Source of the DNA: Qipengyuania vesicularis
GTDB taxonomy: Bacteria > Pseudomonadota > Alphaproteobacteria > Sphingomonadales > Sphingomonadaceae
Reading direction: 5' to 3'
Length of the DNA: 64,000 nucleotides
NCBI RefSeq assembly: GCF_019711415.1
Contig: NZ_JAIGNJ010000001.1
Coordinates: forward strand, 1,047,001-1,111,000
The notes under the pieces are model-generated. The model did not search any database, was not told the origin of the DNA, and worked only from the letters and a program-made list of their open reading frames with translations. A program made the position numbers and the translations under genes. Shown here in pieces: positions 8,209 to 15,847 of this stretch; within the stretch, counting starts at the first letter, position 1, and every line of letters begins with the position of its first letter.

Positions 8209-9912
8209 ATGGCAACTTCAGCCAACCCCACCCGCGACGATTTCGCGGCAATGCTCGACGAGCAGTTCGGTGGCGCAGATGACGGCGGTTTCGAAGGCCG
8301 CGTCGTCAAGGGCACCGTTACCAATATCGAAAACGGCTTCGCGCACATCGACGTCGGCCTCAAGAGCGAAGGCCGCATCGACCTCAAGGAATTCATGCGC
8401 GGCGAAGACGAGCACGGCCTCGAAGTCGGCTCGGAAGTCGAAGTCTTCGTTGACCGTATCGAGAACGCAGACGGCGAAGCCATGCTGTCACGCGACCGTG
8501 CACGTCGCGAAGCTGCCTGGGACAAGCTCGAAAGCGAATTCGGCGAAGGCAAGCGCGTCGACGGCCGCATCTTCGGCCGCGTCAAGGGCGGCTTCACCGT
8601 CGACCTCGACGGCGCAGTGGCCTTCCTCCCCGGCTCGCAGGTCGACATCCGCCCCGTGCGCGACGTCACTCCGCTGATGGACATGCCACAGCCCTTCCAG
8701 ATCCTGAAGATGGACCGCCGCCGCGGTAACATCGTCGTTTCGCGCCGCGCGGTCCTCGAAGAGACCCGTGCAGAACAGCGCAGCGAGCTGATCGACAAGC
8801 TGGCCGAAGGCCAGGTGATCGACGGCGTCGTCAAGAACATCACCGACTACGGCGCATTCGTCGACCTCGGCGGTATCGACGGCCTGCTCCACGTCACCGA
8901 CATGAGCTACAAGCGCGTCAACCACCCCAGCGAAATGATCGAGATCGGCCAGACCGTGACCGTCCAGATCATCCGCATCAACGAAGACACCCAGCGCATC
9001 AGCCTCGGCATGAAGCAGCTGGAATCGGATCCGTGGGACGGCGTCGCTGCCAAGTACCCGGTCGGCATGAAGATGACGGGCACCGTCACCAACATCACCG
9101 AATACGGCGCATTCGTCGAAATCGAGCCGGGCATCGAAGGTCTGGTCCACGTTTCGGAAATGAGCTGGACCAAGAAGAACGTCCACCCGGGCAAGATCGT
9201 TTCGACCTCGCAGGAAGTCGAAGTCATGGTCCTCGAAGTGGACAGCGAGAAGCGCCGCATTTCGCTCGGCCTCAAGCAGGCCCAGCGCAATCCGTGGGAA
9301 GAGTTCGCCGAGAAGCACCCGGTTGGTGCGAAGGTCGAAGGCGAAGTCAAGAATGCCACCGAATTCGGTCTCTTCATCGGCCTCGATGGCGACGTCGACG
9401 GCATGGTCCACATGTCGGACATCGCCTGGGGCATCTCGGGTGAAGACGCTCTCGCCCTGCACCGCAAGGGAGAGCAGGTCGAAGCCGTCGTTCTCGATGT
9501 CGACATCGAGAAGGAACGCATCAGCCTCGGCATGAAGCAGCTCGAAAAGGGCGCACCGACCGAAGCCGGCGCACAGAGCGACCTGCGCAAGAACCAGGTC
9601 GTCACCGTCACCGTCCTCGAAGTCCGCGATGGCGGCCTCGAAGTCCAGGTCGGCGAAGATGGCGCAACCGGCTTCATCAAGCGTTCGGACCTCGGCCGTG
9701 ATCGTGACGAGCAGCGCTCGGATCGCTTCCAGCCCGGCGCCAAGGTCGATGCCATGGTCACCGGTTTCGACCGTTCGAAGAAGCCCACCTTCTCGATCAA
9801 GGCGCGTCAGATCGCCGAAGAGAAGGAAGCGGTTGCTCAGTTCGGCTCGTCGGATTCGGGTGCTTCGCTCGGCGACATCCTCGGCGAAGCGCTGAAGAAG
9901 AAGGAAGACTAA
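8209..9912 (+). CDS. rpsA: 30S ribosomal protein S1
   Basis: A 567-residue protein made of six consecutive S1 RNA-binding domains. Repeated landmarks such as ITDYGAFVDLGGIDGLLHVTD, ITEYGAFVEIEPGIEGLVHV and ATEFGLFIGLDGDVDGMVHMSD are about 85 residues apart. S1 recruits mRNA to the 30S subunit, especially mRNAs with weak ribosome sites. The start MATSANPTRDDFAAML is typical of alphaproteobacterial S1. A GC-rich hairpin follows the stop. Confidence 0.97.
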   Translation: MATSANPTRDDFAAMLDEQFGGADDGGFEGRVVKGTVTNIENGFAHIDVGLKSEGRIDLKEFMRGEDEHGLEVGSEVEVFVDRIENADGEAMLSRDRARREAAWDKLESEFGEGKRVDGRIFGRVKGGFTVDLDGAVAFLPGSQVDIRPVRDVTPLMDMPQPFQILKMDRRRGNIVVSRRAVLEETRAEQRSELIDKLAEGQVIDGVVKNITDYGAFVDLGGIDGLLHVTDMSYKRVNHPSEMIEIGQTVTVQIIRINEDTQRISLGMKQLESDPWDGVAAKYPVGMKMTGTVTNITEYGAFVEIEPGIEGLVHVSEMSWTKKNVHPGKIVSTSQEVEVMVLEVDSEKRRISLGLKQAQRNPWEEFAEKHPVGAKVEGEVKNATEFGLFIGLDGDVDGMVHMSDIAWGISGEDALALHRKGEQVEAVVLDVDIEKERISLGMKQLEKGAPTEAGAQSDLRKNQVVTVTVLEVRDGGLEVQVGEDGATGFIKRSDLGRDRDEQRSDRFQPGAKVDAMVTGFDRSKKPTFSIKARQIAEEKEAVAQFGSSDSGASLGDILGEALKKKED

Positions 9913-9940
9913 GCTCTTCCCACCCGCTTCAGGGTAATCA

Positions 9941-9979
9941 GGAAGGCCCGCTTGCTCGCAGGAGCAGGCGGGCCTTTCC
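9941..9979 (+). terminator. Hairpin terminator after rpsA
   Basis: AGGCCCGC pairs with GCGGGCCT, enclosing an inner TGCTC/GAGCA stem, followed by TTTCC. The T tract is short, but position and stem strength fit an rpsA terminator. Confidence 0.65.
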
Positions 9980-10010
9980 TACATGGTCGGCTCGTCCTAC
10001 ACTGGGTTCC

Positions 10011-10766
10011 ATGCTCGAAATCCACCAGTTCCCTTGCCTGTCCGACAATTACGGATTCCTCCTCCACGATCCCGAAAGCGGCGAGACTGCAGCGATCGAT
10101 ACCCCTGATGGTGCGGAATACCTGCGCCAAGCGGAGGCCAAGGGCTGGACCATCACCCAGATCTGGAACACGCACTGGCATCCCGACCATGCAGCCGGGA
10201 ACAAGGCCATCGTCGAAGCGACCGGGGCAAAGGTCGTCGCTCCGCAGGAAGTCGAGAAGCTTTCCCCCATCGATCGCGTGGTCGGCAATGGTGACAGCGT
10301 CGAACTCGGCCAGTGGACCGCGCGCGTGATCGACGTCTCGGGCCACACCAATGGCCATATCGCCTACCATATTGCCGAGGCCGACACGGCCTTCGTTGGC
10401 GATAGCGTGTTTGCGCTCGGCTGTGGCCGGATGTTCGAGGGCGAACCGGAACAGTTCTGGCACAGCCTGGAACGGATCCGCGCCCTTCCCGAGAATACGC
10501 TGCTCTACTGCGCGCATGAATATACCGAAGCGAACGCCAGGTTCGCGCTCCACGCCGATCCCGACAATGCCGAACTGCGCCTCTATGCAGCGCGCGTCGA
10601 GGAGAAGCGCGCCAAGGGCGAACCGACTGTCCCCACCCTCCTCTCACGCGAGCTCTCGACCAACCCCTTCCTGCGCGCCGACAGCCGTGATCTGCGCAAT
10701 CGCTGGGGCGGGTCAAACCCAGCAGAGACTTTCGCCGCCCTCCGCGCCGCCAAGGACAATTTCTGA
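10011..10766 (+). CDS. gloB: Hydroxyacylglutathione hydrolase (glyoxalase II)
   Basis: A 251-residue metallo-beta-lactamase-fold enzyme that hydrolyses S-lactoylglutathione to lactate and glutathione in methylglyoxal detoxification. The metal motif is NTHWHPDHAAGN near residues 52-63. Downstream ligands sit in VSGHTNGHIAYH and VGDSVFALGCGR, and the glutathione-binding CAHEYTEANARFA is present. It lies 4 bp upstream of the quinone oxidoreductase and is probably co-transcribed with it. Confidence 0.95.
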   Translation: MLEIHQFPCLSDNYGFLLHDPESGETAAIDTPDGAEYLRQAEAKGWTITQIWNTHWHPDHAAGNKAIVEATGAKVVAPQEVEKLSPIDRVVGNGDSVELGQWTARVIDVSGHTNGHIAYHIAEADTAFVGDSVFALGCGRMFEGEPEQFWHSLERIRALPENTLLYCAHEYTEANARFALHADPDNAELRLYAARVEEKRAKGEPTVPTLLSRELSTNPFLRADSRDLRNRWGGSNPAETFAALRAAKDNF

Positions 10767-10770
10767 AGCC

Positions 10771-11745
10771 ATGAAGGCGCTGGTCGTCGAACAGCTTTCA
10801 CCCGATCTTTCGGGCGTGACCTTGACTGAGCAACCCGATCCCAAGCGCAAGGTTGGCGAGGTCCTTGTTCAGGTGCGCGCTGCCTCGCTCAACTACCCCG
10901 ACCTGCTGATGACGCGCGGGGAATACCAGTTCAAGCCAGAGCCGCCCTTCATCTCGGGTCTGGAGATGACTGGCGAAGTGATTGAGGCCGATCCCGGCAG
11001 CGGATTTGCAGCAGGCGACCGTGTGATGGGAGGCGCGAAGACCGGGGCGTTTGCCGAACAGGTTTCGCTTCCCGCCTTATCGCTGCGGAAGATCCCCGAA
11101 GGCCTCGATTTCGCACAGGCTGCCGCGATGGGCGCTGCCTACCACACGGCCTACGTCGCGCTGGTCGAGCTTGGCGGCCTCGAGGCCGGTCAGTGCGTGC
11201 TGGTCCACGGCGCGAGCGGCGGCGCAGGGCTTGCCGCCTGCGACCTGGCAAAGGCGCTGGGTGCGACGGTGATTGCCGCCAGCCACAGCGAGGACAAGCT
11301 CGACGTCCTGCGCCGCATTGCGCGTCCGCATGCGACGATCCTGAATACCGGCCGGTTTCGCGAAGAGGTATCTGCGCTCACCGACGGCAAGCTCTGCGAT
11401 CTCGTTTTCGATCCCGTCGGCGGCGATGTGTTCGATGAGAGCACCCGCTGCGTCACATTCGGGGGCAAGCTTCTGGTGGTCGGATTTGTCGCGGGCCGCA
11501 TTCCGGAAATCGCGGTCAATATCCCGCTCATCAAGGGATTTTCGATCGTCGGGGTTCGTGCGGGCGAATACGCTCGCCGCTTCCCCGATCGCGGTCGCCG
11601 CGTGGCGGAGGCTATCGACCGTCTTGCGAGCGAGAAGCGGATCACCCCGCATATCGATCGCATGCTGCCCCTTGCCCAATGGCGCGAGGGGTTCGACGCG
11701 ATGGATCGCGGGGAAATCGTCGGGAAGGTGGTGCTGGTGCCCTAG
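10771..11745 (+). CDS. Zinc-less MDR-family NADPH:quinone oxidoreductase
   Basis: A 324-residue protein. The N-terminal GroES-like domain contains VRAASLNYPDLLMTRGEY and GLEMTGEV. The nucleotide-binding fold has VLVHGASGGAGLAACDLAKA near residue 150. It lacks the zinc-ligand set of alcohol dehydrogenases and matches QOR-type reductases that act on quinones or enals. The ATG at 10771 follows the gloB stop by 4 bp. It converges on the next gene with a 4-bp overlap of stop codons. Substrate unknown. Confidence 0.88.
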   Translation: MKALVVEQLSPDLSGVTLTEQPDPKRKVGEVLVQVRAASLNYPDLLMTRGEYQFKPEPPFISGLEMTGEVIEADPGSGFAAGDRVMGGAKTGAFAEQVSLPALSLRKIPEGLDFAQAAAMGAAYHTAYVALVELGGLEAGQCVLVHGASGGAGLAACDLAKALGATVIAASHSEDKLDVLRRIARPHATILNTGRFREEVSALTDGKLCDLVFDPVGGDVFDESTRCVTFGGKLLVVGFVAGRIPEIAVNIPLIKGFSIVGVRAGEYARRFPDRGRRVAEAIDRLASEKRITPHIDRMLPLAQWREGFDAMDRGEIVGKVVLVP

Positions 11746-12299
11746 CCCAGCAGGACGAAGCCAACGAAGGCCGCGATACCGACCAGGCTTGAATTGATCG
11801 TCAGTTTCCGCAGGTTCTTCACCTGTAGACCCATGATCACACCGCTGAGCACGAGCAGGAACAGGACCACCGCCAGCGCCGTCGCATAAGCCTTGAACCA
11901 GGTGCTGCCCTTGGCCTTGTGCAGTTGGACGAGCCAGCGGTGCAAAGATGCCTCGTTGATAGTAAGCTGTGCGGTCGTAGCGTCCGTGGCGGAAAGGCTG
12001 ACGTCGCTGCGGGCACCGGTCCAGCTGAGCGAAACGTCCTCGCCTTCGCCGCTCACACTCGATGCGCCGCTGGGCAGCGCTATGTCACGGGCTTCCAATT
12101 CGCGCGCCACGATCGCTTTCATCGCGGCTTCATCGAGCGACGACAACGGCGCTTCGAGAGCGACATCCACCGTACTTTCGTGCCACTCGCCCTTGTTGCC
12201 CCAGGTATAGAGCGCACCCGTCACGAGGAACATGAGCACCGCAGGAAACATGAAGGCGGCGGCGATGAGGTGAAGTTTGGTGAGAAAGGCGCGGTTCAC
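11742..12299 (-). CDS. PepSY-type membrane protein
   Basis: A 185-residue protein with an N-terminal helix (about 8-31, HLIAAAFMFPAVLMFLVTGA) and a periplasmic segment with a PepSY-like pattern ending HRWLVQLHKAKGS. Two C-terminal helices (about 135-155 and 165-184) follow. The layout matches short PepSY-associated TM proteins, often tied to siderophore uptake or iron reduction. The likely start is GTG at 12299, behind AAAGGGA. It stands alone between the quinone oxidoreductase and the Fo operon. Confidence 0.7.
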   Translation of the reverse strand: MNRAFLTKLHLIAAAFMFPAVLMFLVTGALYTWGNKGEWHESTVDVALEAPLSSLDEAAMKAIVARELEARDIALPSGASSVSGEGEDVSLSWTGARSDVSLSATDATTAQLTINEASLHRWLVQLHKAKGSTWFKAYATALAVVLFLLVLSGVIMGLQVKNLRKLTINSSLVGIAAFVGFVLLG

Positions 12300-12356
12300 G
12301 GAAGATCCCTTTGTTGAGAATGCATCGCAATAGCGTCAATTCTGTCCGGGTAAAGC

Positions 12357-12391
12357 AAAAAGCGCGCGAAACCCGAAGCCTCGCGCGCCTT
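12357..12391 (-). terminator. Intrinsic terminator of the ATP synthase Fo operon
   Basis: On the minus strand, GCGCGCGA pairs with TCGCGCGC across an 11-nt loop, followed by TTTTT. It lies about 25 bp after the last Fo gene. Confidence 0.8.
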
Positions 12392-12414
12392 TCCTGAACT
12401 CTGGTATCAGCGGA

Positions 12415-12996
12415 TTAGATGCCGGCGATGACCTTGTCCGCCAGCGACTTGTCAGCTTCGGCGTCGTGCTTCTCGGCGATCAGCTTGCGGCTTGCACCGG
12501 TCGCAGCGGCGACCGCGCGGTTGCGGACATCCTCTACGGCTTCGCGCTCGGCAGCGGCGATCTTGTCCTCCGCCATGCGCTTGCGGCGCTCTACCATGGC
12601 CTTGCTGTCGGCTTCGGCCTTCTCAAGAATCGCGTCGGCTTCGTGCTGCGCATTGGCGAGCATCGCCTCGGCATCCTTTTCGGCACCGGCAATCTTGTCG
12701 GCATATTCCTTGCGGAGTGCCTCTGCCTCGGCACGGAGTTGCTTGGCTTCTTCCAGCTGCTCCTTGATCGCGGCAATCTTGCTGTCGAGCCCACCGGCGA
12801 TAGTCTTGTGGACCTTAGCGCCGAAGAACGCGAACATCAGCAGGACCAGCATCGCAATCGAGACGATCTGGAACGGCGCGAGGCCGAACAGTTCCGGCTC
12901 GACATGCTTGCCGGCACCGGCGTCCACTTCGACATTCGCCTGCGCGGCTTCGGTCGCGATCACCTCAGGCAGATCGGAGGGTGTGGTGTTAGCCAT
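12415..12996 (-). CDS. atpF: F0F1 ATP synthase subunit b
   Basis: A 193-residue peripheral-stalk subunit. A polar N-terminal stretch of about 40 residues is followed by one membrane helix (about 42-63, FQIVSIAMLVLLMFAFFGA). A long Ala/Glu/Lys-rich coiled coil then reaches about residue 175. It pairs with b' to link the membrane a subunit to F1. It is last in the Fo operon and overlaps the 3' end of b' by 8 bp. Confidence 0.9.
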   Translation of the reverse strand: MANTTPSDLPEVIATEAAQANVEVDAGAGKHVEPELFGLAPFQIVSIAMLVLLMFAFFGAKVHKTIAGGLDSKIAAIKEQLEEAKQLRAEAEALRKEYADKIAGAEKDAEAMLANAQHEADAILEKAEADSKAMVERRKRMAEDKIAAAEREAVEDVRNRAVAAATGASRKLIAEKHDAEADKSLADKVIAGI

Positions 12997-13483
12997 GAGC
13001 CATCTGCTCCTTAACTGCCGCAGTAGCGACAGGCTTGGTCACCTTCACGCCCGCAAGGGTCTTGACGATATCCTGTGCCGCTTCGCTGGCAACGGCCTCG
13101 ACCTCGGCAAGCGCAGCGGTGCGCGCTTCTGCGATGCGGACTTCCGCGTCGGTAAGCTTCTTGTCGATGCGCGTCTGCGCCGCCTTGAGCTTCTTTTCGG
13201 ACTTGGCAGCAGCCTCGTCCTTGGCCTTGGCAACGATCGCCTGCGCTGCAGCGCGGTTCTCGTTTTCCTTGACCCGCCAGGCTTCTTCCTGCTCGTCGGC
13301 AGCGTCACGTGCAGCCTTGGCGGCAGCAAGGTCGGCAGCGATCTGGCCGTCGCGCTGGGCAACGGTGTCCATCACCTTGGGCACCATGCCCTTGCCAATG
13401 ACGAAGAAGGTAATGCCGAAGAAGACCAGCAGCCAGAAGACCTGGCTGGACCATGTATCGGCAAGCTGTGCTATCTGGGGCAT
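12989..13483 (-). CDS. F0F1 ATP synthase subunit b'
   Basis: A 164-residue protein starting MPQIAQLADTWSSQVFWLLV, with a single N-terminal helix to about residue 30. A charged coiled coil (AAAKAARDAADEQEEAW and onward) fills the rest. The start and gene position identify it as b', the diverged stalk subunit found in photosynthetic bacteria and alphaproteobacteria. It heterodimerises with b. Confidence 0.9.
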   Translation of the reverse strand: MPQIAQLADTWSSQVFWLLVFFGITFFVIGKGMVPKVMDTVAQRDGQIAADLAAAKAARDAADEQEEAWRVKENENRAAAQAIVAKAKDEAAAKSEKKLKAAQTRIDKKLTDAEVRIAEARTAALAEVEAVASEAAQDIVKTLAGVKVTKPVATAAVKEQMAHG

Positions 13484-13565
13484 TGCAGCTCTCGAAAAGC
13501 GGGTGGCAGAAAAATTGCGGGCCGGTCAGGCGAACCCGACCGGCTCCGGAACATGATTTCGTCGA

Positions 13566-13793
13566 TTAGGCGACGAAGATCAGGATCATGGCAACGACGA
13601 ACGCCAGCAGGCCGAGAAGTTCGGCAGCGGCGAAGCCGATGAACAGGCGGCCCTGCTGGCCGTCGGCAGCACCCGGGTTGCGCAGAGCGCTTTCGAGGAA
13701 CGAACCGAAGACGTTACCCACGCCGATTGCAGCCATACCGGCGCCGATTGCAGCGAGGCCAGCACCGATGAGCTTTGCAGCTTCTTGTTCCAT
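13566..13793 (-). CDS. atpE: F0F1 ATP synthase subunit c
   Basis: A 75-residue hairpin of two membrane helices. Helix 1 carries the glycine ladder (GAGLAAIGAGMAAIGVG). A polar loop (RNPGAADGQQGR) contacts F1. Helix 2 has the ion-carrying Glu in GFAAAELLGLLAFV. No Na+-specific ligand set is apparent, so proton coupling is expected. Confidence 0.97.
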   Translation of the reverse strand: MEQEAAKLIGAGLAAIGAGMAAIGVGNVFGSFLESALRNPGAADGQQGRLFIGFAAAELLGLLAFVVAMILIFVA

Positions 13794-13829
13794 GTCAAAC
13801 TCCTTTGGAAAAACGTGTAAATTGAAGAC

Positions 13830-14618
13830 TTAGTGAAGGTTCTCGGCGTCGTTGATGTACAGCGACGTCAGAAGAGCGAAAACATAGGCCTGGATGCCGG
13901 CGACCAGCAGTTCCAGCGCGCAGATGCCGATCATCAGCAGGAAGCTCGGCAGGCCGACCAGCAGGCCGAAACCGGCACCGGCATTGGTGCCGTCGATGAC
14001 GAAGCTCGACAGCACTTCGAGCAGCACGTGCCCAGCCATCATGGCCACGAAGAGACGCAGGCCGAGGCTGAAGGGACGCACCATGAAGGAAATGAATTCG
14101 ATCGGCGCGATGACCGGGATCATCGGAAGCGGCGTGCCGTGCGGCACGAAGAGGCTGAAGAAGTGCAGCCCATGGCGCCAGAAACCGACGATGAGAACGA
14201 TCGAGAAGCTGATGATCGCGAGCACGCCCGTCACCGTGAAGTGGCTGGTGAAGGTGAACGGGTGCAGCCCGATCACGCCCAGCGGCAGCAGGCCGAGGAG
14301 GTTCGCGAAGAGGATGAACATGAACAGGCTGAAGACGTAGGGCACATATTTGCGCCCAGCCTTGCCGATGTTGGCCTCAAGCATGTTGTCGATAAAGCCG
14401 GTGAAGCTTTCCACCATCATCTGCCAACGGCCGGGGACGAGCTCGCGCCGCATTCCGCCGAGCACGAAGAGGAAGAGCACCACCGTGGTGATCAGCATCC
14501 ACAATGCGCTGTTGGTGAAGGCGATGTTGTAGCCGGCCAGCTCCCAACCACCCGAACCGGCAAGCGGCTCGATGGTGAACTGGTACATCGGATCGACTTT
14601 GGCCTGTTCGGCTGCCAC
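13830..14618 (-). CDS. atpB: F0F1 ATP synthase subunit a
   Basis: A 262-residue integral membrane protein with five or six helices. The essential Arg lies in SLGLRLFVAMMAGHVLL (about residues 185-201), with a C-terminal helix IQAYVFALLTSLYINDAENL. The family motif is usually RLFANM; here the Asn position reads Ala (RLFVAM). The gene lies between AtpZ/I and the c subunit, the standard Fo order. Confidence 0.96.
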   Translation of the reverse strand: MAAEQAKVDPMYQFTIEPLAGSGGWELAGYNIAFTNSALWMLITTVVLFLFVLGGMRRELVPGRWQMMVESFTGFIDNMLEANIGKAGRKYVPYVFSLFMFILFANLLGLLPLGVIGLHPFTFTSHFTVTGVLAIISFSIVLIVGFWRHGLHFFSLFVPHGTPLPMIPVIAPIEFISFMVRPFSLGLRLFVAMMAGHVLLEVLSSFVIDGTNAGAGFGLLVGLPSFLLMIGICALELLVAGIQAYVFALLTSLYINDAENLH

Positions 14619-14672
14619 GTCTGTCTAGTCCCTAAATCCTGTGTCGAAAGTCCCGCCGCGCCCCTTTCGGGA

Positions 14673-14993
14673 TCACTCGCCGGGCTTCTGATTTGCCGCG
14701 CGGATAATATTCCTGAAGGCGACGACTATTCCGAGGAACAGGCCAACCAACAGACCCCAAGGATTGGTATCGGTGAAATAGCCGATGGCGTAACCGATGA
14801 CCGAACCTCCGAGAAGCCCACCGAGCAAGTCTGCCAGTACGCGGTTGCCGCTGCGATAATTCGCATCGGCCCCGGAACCGGTCTTGCGGTTGCGCTCATC
14901 TTCGCGCTGCTGGGCGGCAGTTAACCGCTTCTCCAGCGCGTCGATCCGCGCATCCTCCTCGATGGGTTTCCGTGCGGGTTCGTCTTCGCTCAT
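14673..14993 (-). CDS. AtpZ/AtpI-family ATP synthase accessory protein
   Basis: A 106-residue protein with a charged N-terminal half and two C-terminal helices (about 54-74 and 78-97) joined by TDTNPWG. The AtpI/AtpZ family assists c-ring assembly and, in some bacteria, Mg or Ca transport. It is the first gene of the Fo operon. The charged N-terminus (DALEKRLTAAQQREDERNRK) may be a coiled coil. Confidence 0.88.
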   Translation of the reverse strand: MSEDEPARKPIEEDARIDALEKRLTAAQQREDERNRKTGSGADANYRSGNRVLADLLGGLLGGSVIGYAIGYFTDTNPWGLLVGLFLGIVVAFRNIIRAANQKPGE

Positions 14994-15118
14994 GCCTGGC
15001 TCCTTTATAGAGGGTTGCGCGGCACGCGCAGGGACTTGCCCGCCAAGGGCGCCGCCCCCTTAGAAGGGGGGCATTTGCGAGTCAACATGGAGAGCGGCCC
15101 ATTTGCCCCTCTTGCGTT

Positions 15119-15161
15119 GCAAAAAGGCCCTCCCCCGGCGCGAGGCAGGGGGAAGGCCTTT
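15119..15161 (-). terminator. Intrinsic terminator of the ydbH-ynbE-ydbL operon
   Basis: On the minus strand, AAAGGCCTTCCCCC pairs with GGGGGAGGGCCTTT (one bulge), followed by TTTTTGC. It lies about 25 bp beyond the ydbL stop. Confidence 0.75.
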
Positions 15162-15183
15162 GAAACCGTGAGTTCGAATCAGC

Positions 15184-15576
15184 TCAGGGGCAACGCGAAT
15201 CGCGCAGAGGAGCAGCGCTGGTCCGGGTCTGCCAGCTGCCGTCGGGAGCCTGGTATTTTTCGCCCGGCGTGGTCGCGAGGATCGCCTGACAGCCTGCGGT
15301 CAGCGCGTATTCCTCGATCGTGGCATTGGTCGCCTGCGCGCGCTGCGAATAGACTGCGCGGCGCTTGATGTTGATGTCGTTGACGATGCGGCGCAGCTCG
15401 GGCGTCTCGTCGCCGACTATGCCAAGGTAGCCATCCATCTTCTCGCCAACCTGACCGGAAGCTCGCGCTTCGGCATAGGCCGGATCACGCTGGGCATAAG
15501 CAGGTACAGCAAGCCCGCCGAGCGCCACGGCAATCGCGGTACCGGACAGGACAGCCCTGGAAAGTCGCTTGGTCAT
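15184..15576 (-). CDS. ydbL: YdbL-family periplasmic protein (DUF1318)
   Basis: A 130-residue protein. A signal peptide ends near AVPAYAQ (about residue 29). The mature part has the family pattern ARASGQVGEKMDGYLGIV and a later NIKRRAVYSQRA. The start at 15576 is chosen because GGTGAT precedes it; a start 12 bp upstream would overlap the ynbE stop. In E. coli, YdbL is the periplasmic partner of the YdbH-YnbE intermembrane bridge and modulates its assembly. Confidence 0.82.
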   Translation of the reverse strand: MTKRLSRAVLSGTAIAVALGGLAVPAYAQRDPAYAEARASGQVGEKMDGYLGIVGDETPELRRIVNDINIKRRAVYSQRAQATNATIEEYALTAGCQAILATTPGEKYQAPDGSWQTRTSAAPLRDSRCP

Positions 15577-15587
15577 AATATCACCCA

Positions 15588-15773
15588 TCAGAAAATATCC
15601 GCATTCTCTTCGATCGTGTTCCCCGCATCTTCCGCGAGGCGATAAATAACTTCCTGGCGGATGTTGACGTTGAGCTCGATCACGATCGGCTCATCCGGCG
15701 CTTCCACCGTGATGCAGCCCGAGAGCGCAAGCGAGGCCAAGCCGACCGCCGCCGAAGTTTTCAGACCGTTCAT
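15588..15773 (-). CDS. ynbE: YnbE-family outer-membrane lipoprotein
   Basis: A 61-residue lipoprotein with a signal ending in the lipobox LSGC (Cys20). The mature part contains EPIVIELNVNIRQEVIYRL, the short beta/amphipathic region typical of YnbE. The start at 15773 has AGGGGAAC upstream and gives a normal lipoprotein signal; a longer frame from 15842 would bury the signal. YnbE multimers pair with the C-terminus of YdbH to bridge the periplasm. It lies between ydbH and ydbL, as in E. coli. Confidence 0.85.
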   Translation of the reverse strand: MNGLKTSAAVGLASLALSGCITVEAPDEPIVIELNVNIRQEVIYRLAEDAGNTIEENADIF

Positions 15774-15847
15774 GCGCCTGTTCCCCTGTGTTCGGCAGGT
15801 TCTCGCAGGGCCGTCCCGGACAGTCAATTCGAGGGATTTCATACGTC

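Noticed and set aside
8488..9462. A 324-codon acidic minus-strand frame opposite rpsA
   Set aside because: Produced by the repeated S1 domains read backwards; repeats of DVD/VGDV have no protein-family meaning.
13833..14924. A plus-strand frame opposite the a-subunit and AtpZ genes
   Set aside because: Charged low-complexity shadow of a membrane-protein gene read antisense.
15165..15185. A tRNA-like T-loop word near GAGTTCGAATC
   Set aside because: No D arm, anticodon arm or acceptor stem can be drawn around it; it lies between a terminator and ydbL.
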